Assembly: GCA_046303115.1 (NCBI GenBank)
Contig: JBKCGZ010000047.1
Span: forward strand, 1-9,547
Direction: 5' to 3'
Length of the DNA stretch: 9,547 nucleotides
Origin: CAINEC01 sp046303115
GTDB lineage: Bacteria > Bacteroidota > Bacteroidia > AKYH767-A > OLB10
Shown here one piece after another: positions 6,423 to 9,547 of the stretch. A program made the translations under genes and the position numbers. Each line of letters opens with the position of its first letter. Positions within the stretch are counted from its first letter, which is position 1. The notes below the pieces were generated by a model. The model was not told where the DNA came from and searched no databases. It saw only the letters and a list, made by a program, of their open reading frames with translations.

Positions 6423-7254
6423 AATTGTTCGGAATATTAAACGGAAAATCTAGTGATTCTGCTTTTGCAACTTTTCCATATTCTATTCTGATTTCAATAT
6501 TTTTTTCTGCTGAAATATTTGTTTTCGATTTAAACGGAAATAGTCCTCCATCTGTCAAACGAAAATCGCTATACGATGTATTTAAAACTTTATGGATACG
6601 CTGATCTTCTACCTGAACTCGATTAATTCGATATGTGGTATCGTTTACATACACATCTTGAATAACTGGTTTATTCAAATCTTTTTCTTCTAACGATCGT
6701 TTTAATTTTTTCTTGTTCAATGAACTTAAAATATAAAACTGCGAACCTAAACTATCTTCTAAATAAACAGAGTTAAAACGATTTTCATTTTTCTTGTAAG
6801 CGAAAAAATTACCATATAACAAGGCCTGCACGATTTCAAAATTTACTTTCATCTGTAACATCTTGTTAATCGATTCAAAGGACGTTACTTCATACTTGTT
6901 ATTTATTTTGTCAAGACTTTTAATAGAATCTTGAGTAATCATTAAACGATAGACTTCAATTCCTAACAAAGGTGATACAGAAATCCAAATCACACTATCT
7001 TTTTTACTCCTGTAACTTATATTAAAGCTAATTTCATTACTATCTGTCATTAAAACAACGCTGGCCTTTGCCGTCAGGTAATACAAATTAAAAGCAGATG
7101 AATCAAGTTTGTCTTGTAATTCTTGCACGGACTTATTCACCATGGGCTTCACATCAGTAGTAACAGGGGCTACCACCTTCTGCGGAGTTTTACAAGCGTT
7201 TAATACCATCAAAACAAAAATGAACGCTACAAGGCGAATAGAATGATTACTCAT
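6406..7254 (-). CDS. DUF4292-family lipoprotein (LolA/LolB-like fold suspected)
   Basis: A Bacteroidota family of envelope lipoproteins. The ATG at 7254 is chosen over the longer upstream frame (to 7341) because it gives a clean signal with lipobox LNAC (C21); the extension before it is Arg-rich and lies within the preceding gene. The core matches the DUF4292 pattern as I know it: YLTAKASVVL (59-68), a strand pair ISFNISYRSKKDSVIWISV (75-93), then SPLLGIEVYRLMITQDSI (94-111) and QALLYGNF (143-150), giving a half-barrel of antiparallel strands that resembles LolA/LolB lipoprotein carriers. A role as an outer-membrane lipoprotein acceptor is an inference from that resemblance, not something shown here. 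It overlaps the TPR gene by 8 nt and the envC-like gene by 17 nt, so coupled translation is likely. 282 residues, typical length. Confidence 0.9.
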   Translation of the reverse strand: MSNHSIRLVAFIFVLMVLNACKTPQKVVAPVTTDVKPMVNKSVQELQDKLDSSAFNLYYLTAKASVVLMTDSNEISFNISYRSKKDSVIWISVSPLLGIEVYRLMITQDSIKSLDKINNKYEVTSFESINKMLQMKVNFEIVQALLYGNFFAYKKNENRFNSVYLEDSLGSQFYILSSLNKKKLKRSLEEKDLNKPVIQDVYVNDTTYRINRVQVEDQRIHKVLNTSYSDFRLTDGGLFPFKSKTNISAEKNIEIRIEYGKVAKAESLDFPFNIPNNYERIR

Positions 7255-8518
7255 AATAGGTTCTCTCGTTAATCTTTCGGTCAATCTGTTCTGAATGATC
7301 ACCTGTCTGCTTTGCTTTCTTCCACATCTCGACAGCCTCATTCACATTGCCTAGTTTATATTCAATATCACCAGCATGTTCGATAATAGTACCATTGGTA
7401 GCACCTCCATCATGAATGGCTTTTTCAATCCATTTTTTAGCTTCGATATAATCTCCTTTCACAAATAAAATCCAAGCGTAAGTGTCTTCGTAAGATGGAT
7501 TCCCAGGGCTTAATACATTAGCCTTATCCGACATATATGCTGCCTTTGTTAAGTTCTCTTTTCGAAGTGATAAAAAGTACGCCCAGTTATTTAGGACCGT
7601 AATATTGGCAGAGTCTAACTGATAAGCCTTACCGAAATATTTATCAGAATCTTCAAACTTTTTTAATGTATTGTAAACATCGCCAAGGTTGGTATAAAAT
7701 TCAATTAGTTGTTCGTCATTATCAACCACCATTTTACTGCCTGTTACAAATGCCTTAGCCGACTCTTCGTATTTTTTATTCTGCGATTTAGCGATTCCGT
7801 TAAGTAAGTATAAAAAGCTTTGGTCAGAGAATAATGATTTCGCTTCTTCCGATTCTGATTCAAGTGCAACATAATCTTTCAAATCAATTTCCAGGAAAAG
7901 TAATTGCTGCCATGCTTGTAAATTATTTTTATCAAGCTTTACTGCTTTGCGATATTGCTCTCTTGCCTCCGTCTGTTTATTATTCATTCCAAGGAAATCG
8001 CCATACACTGCTTGTGCGTTTGATTCCTGAGGAGCTGTTTCACTTAGCAAGCGGCTTAATTCAAAAGCCTGCGACATCATATCAGGATTATCTTTTACTA
8101 GTGGAAGATAACTCGTTAGAATACTAATCTTAATTCCAGAAGATAACTTCGTTGATGCAAACGCTTTTTTCAATTGCTCAAACGACTCTTGATTTTTTCC
8201 TTCACTACGATATTGCTCTGCTTTGCTTAGTGCAATATTAGGATTATCAGGATCTATCTTTTCCATTCTAGCAATTGTCTGTTGCATCTCTGCTTTCATT
8301 CCGTTAGCAGAATATAAATCAACTAAGATGGAATAGTATTCAATATTATTCGGATCTGACTTTATTAGCTTTTCAATTTCACCAGCGGCACCTTTTACAT
8401 CTCCAAGCTTTAAATAAAGTTTTTCCTTTTGTTGAATTAATTCAGGAGTAATGCCCATGATATTTTCAATCTGATCATACAATCGAATTGCATCCGACAA
8501 TTTATTATGCATCAACAT
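7247..8518 (-). CDS. TPR protein, C-terminal part of an amber-split lipoprotein gene (423 aa)
   Basis: This frame continues the upstream 8525-8986 frame directly: after the TAG at 8527-8525 come only GAT TTA and then this ATG. As annotated it has no signal peptide and begins in the middle of TPR helix A, so it would be stranded in the cytoplasm unless the amber is read through. It consists of stacked tetratricopeptide repeats, for example LIQQKEKLYLKLGDVKGAAG, the DPNNIEYYSILVDLY repeat, LGDVYNTLKKFEDSDKYFGKA (about 278-298) and the conserved end NNWAYFLSL, DTYAWILFVKGDYIEAKKWIEKAI and EHAGDIEYKLGNVNEAVEMWKKA. TPRs bind partner proteins, here probably envelope components. Possible fates are reinitiation at the ATG 6 nt past the stop, or a decaying pseudogene. 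Overlaps DUF4292 by 8 nt. Repeats beyond the break appear undamaged. Confidence 0.85.
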   Translation of the reverse strand: MLMHNKLSDAIRLYDQIENIMGITPELIQQKEKLYLKLGDVKGAAGEIEKLIKSDPNNIEYYSILVDLYSANGMKAEMQQTIARMEKIDPDNPNIALSKAEQYRSEGKNQESFEQLKKAFASTKLSSGIKISILTSYLPLVKDNPDMMSQAFELSRLLSETAPQESNAQAVYGDFLGMNNKQTEAREQYRKAVKLDKNNLQAWQQLLFLEIDLKDYVALESESEEAKSLFSDQSFLYLLNGIAKSQNKKYEESAKAFVTGSKMVVDNDEQLIEFYTNLGDVYNTLKKFEDSDKYFGKAYQLDSANITVLNNWAYFLSLRKENLTKAAYMSDKANVLSPGNPSYEDTYAWILFVKGDYIEAKKWIEKAIHDGGATNGTIIEHAGDIEYKLGNVNEAVEMWKKAKQTGDHSEQIDRKINERTYYE

Positions 8519-8524
8519 TAAATC

Positions 8525-8527
8525 CTA
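8525..8527 (-). other. In-frame amber codon splitting the TPR lipoprotein gene
   Basis: Minus-strand reading is GAA TAG GAT TTA ATG, with the same frame open for 153 codons before and 425 after. Lining up the interrupted repeat by its A-I-x-x-Y core puts the TAG at position 8 of helix A, normally a small residue (Gly/Ala/Ser). A change such as TCG to TAG would explain it. Neither of the other two frames is open here, so an indel in the nearby T7 run is not the cause. Confidence 0.9.
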
Positions 8528-8986
8528 TTCTACAAAAAAATATTCTGAATTATTCGGATATAATTTCGATAGCTTATGATAAACCGCTGCCGATTCTTCC
8601 ACCTTCCCATTGTTGCGATAACAATCGGCTAATAAAAGTTGATACCAAGGATTTTCAGGTCTTAATGTAGCAGCTTGCTTTGCGAAAAATAAAGCATCAC
8701 CATATTTCTTATTCTCATTAAATATTTCAGCTAAATGATACATGGCTGCATCATTCTTAGCATCATCACGCAGCGTTTGTGAAAATAACTCAGCTGCCTT
8801 TTCAGGATTGCCGGTCATTTTTTCCTTCATTGCATTGAAGAAAGCATAGGTTGCTGTAATCTGAACTTTCTCTTCTTGTGCTGATAACGGATTCGCATTA
8901 CCGCCACTACCATTTTTTGTAGAGCTGCAAGCCATCAGAAAAAGACTTCCAACAAAAAGAATAAAAGCAATGTGTTTTTTCATCAT
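8525..8986 (-). CDS. TPR lipoprotein, N-terminal part, truncated by in-frame TAG (153 aa)
   Basis: The N terminus is a signal with lipobox LMAC (C20), followed by a Ser/Gly-rich linker and then TPRs: AAELFSQTLRDDAKNDAAMYHLAEIF, ALFFAKQAATLRPENPWYQLLLADCYRNNGKVEESAAVYHKL. The protein stops at SEYFFVE just as another repeat begins. The next in-frame codons continue that repeat (see the downstream part), so the ancestral protein was about 579 residues, usual for this outer-membrane-anchored TPR lipoprotein of Bacteroidota as I recall it. The ATG ATG start overlaps the nucleotidyltransferase stop as ATGA, and either Met may serve. The short form may fold as a small anchored TPR unit without the C-terminal domain. 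Confidence 0.85.
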   Translation of the reverse strand: MMKKHIAFILFVGSLFLMACSSTKNGSGGNANPLSAQEEKVQITATYAFFNAMKEKMTGNPEKAAELFSQTLRDDAKNDAAMYHLAEIFNENKKYGDALFFAKQAATLRPENPWYQLLLADCYRNNGKVEESAAVYHKLSKLYPNNSEYFFVE

Positions 8987-9547
8987 GCTGTGGTAGAGTA
9001 GTCGCCCAAGCTTAAATCGTTGAGTTTATGTTTATAGGTTACATGATTACCAACTAACGAATTGTCCATTGTAGCGTCCTGCAATAAGCATCCATTTCTG
9101 ATAATACTGTTTTTGATAACGCAGTTTTGTATCGTTGTATTATCTCCAACAGAAACATGGGGACCAACAACTGAATTTTCAATCACTACATTTTCACCAA
9201 TGAAGCATGGCGCAATAATCACTGAATTATTTACAGATGCAGATTTCGCAACGTGGTTGTTACTATGTTTAATTTCTAAAACGCGTTTGTTTGTATAAAC
9301 AGTAGCATCTTTATTTCCACAGTCTAACCACTCATCAACAGTACCCGCTTTCAGCTTCATTCCTTTCAGCTTCATGTTTTCTAAAGCATTCGTTAACTGG
9401 TACTCTCCTTTCTCGCGGATATTATTATCAATCAAATACTGAAGTTCATTTTTAAGGTTATCACCGTCCTTGATATAGTAAATACCAATGATGGCTAAAT
9501 CACTTACAAAAGTTTGTGGCTTCTCAACAAAATCAGTGATCGTATTA
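8983..9547 (-). CDS. Sugar-phosphate nucleotidyltransferase, C-terminal part (5' end outside window)
   Basis: The frame is open to the window edge. The apparent start at 9435 is only an internal TTG (Leu); the visible 187 residues begin with ITDFVEKPQTFVSDLAIIGIYY, the classic RmlA/GalU-like segment with the EKP motif (8-10) that binds the sugar phosphate. Further motifs are KGEYQLTNAL (46-55) and EWLDCGNKDATV (72-83) with a metal/sugar-binding Asp. Residues about 107-170 form a left-handed beta-helix of hexapeptide repeats (VIIAPCFIGENVVIENSVVG, VSVGDNTTIQNCVI, SIIRNGCLL). Such enzymes make nucleotide-sugars from NTP and sugar-1-phosphate for surface polysaccharide. The exact sugar cannot be read. 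It stops in ATGA, the A being the start of the TPR gene, so the operon begins further upstream. I recall dut as its frequent upstream neighbour. Confidence 0.93.
   Translation of the reverse strand, partial: NTITDFVEKPQTFVSDLAIIGIYYIKDGDNLKNELQYLIDNNIREKGEYQLTNALENMKLKGMKLKAGTVDEWLDCGNKDATVYTNKRVLEIKHSNNHVAKSASVNNSVIIAPCFIGENVVIENSVVGPHVSVGDNTTIQNCVIKNSIIRNGCLLQDATMDNSLVGNHVTYKHKLNDLSLGDYSTTA

Noticed and set aside
7255..7341. Upstream extension of the DUF4292 frame (extra 29 residues)
   Set aside because: It lies wholly within the TPR gene, is Arg-rich without family similarity, and would bury the lipoprotein signal that starts at 7254.
8534..8540. T7 homopolymer next to the amber as an indel-caused frameshift
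   Set aside because: The frames on both sides of the TAG are the same, and shifting by one or two bases runs into stops, so a homopolymer indel does not explain the break.
8983..9435. Nucleotidyltransferase as a complete 150-aa gene starting at 9435
   Set aside because: The codon there is an internal TTG within YLIDNN, and the frame with EKP and GIYY motifs continues to the window edge, so it is a partial gene.

Overview
The window looks like a chromosome segment from an AT-rich member of the Bacteroidota (Flavobacteriales-like). The support is the series nucleotidyltransferase, TPR lipoprotein, DUF4292 lipoprotein and EnvC-type protein, which I recall as a conserved run in that phylum, plus low GC, no Shine-Dalgarno-like spacing, and a Bacteroidota-type -7 box (TAnnTTTG) before tatA. 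No rRNA, tRNA, CRISPR array, insertion sequence or phage gene is visible.

Left part, plus strand (1-1476): an orphan AT-rich membrane-anchored protein (61-702), a 228-base spacer with several inverted repeats (703-930), and a membrane-anchored SRPBCC-fold protein whose best start is a CTG (931-1476). A strong bidirectional terminator (1481-1513) separates these genes from the converging minus-strand genes.

Right part, minus strand (9547 down to 1528): a sugar nucleotidyltransferase (5' end outside the window), a TPR lipoprotein broken by an in-frame amber codon, a DUF4292 (LolA/LolB-like) lipoprotein, an EnvC-like degenerate LytM protein, a GH18/DUF3142-like TIM-barrel lipoprotein, and a cysteine-rich exported helical-repeat protein. 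Every junction overlaps (4, 8, 17, 4 and 44 nt; only the amber break is a gap), so this is almost certainly one translationally coupled operon for cell-envelope work. tatA (67 aa) follows after 128 nt and has its own promoter-like box.

The most notable points are the amber codon that splits an otherwise intact 579-codon TPR gene, and the uncharacterised two-gene module (TIM-barrel lipoprotein plus 776-aa protein with a DCHDCDY motif) joined by a 44-nt overlap between envC and tatA. The proposed joint role, envelope or peptidoglycan maintenance and surface lipoprotein handling, is inference from domains and gene order.
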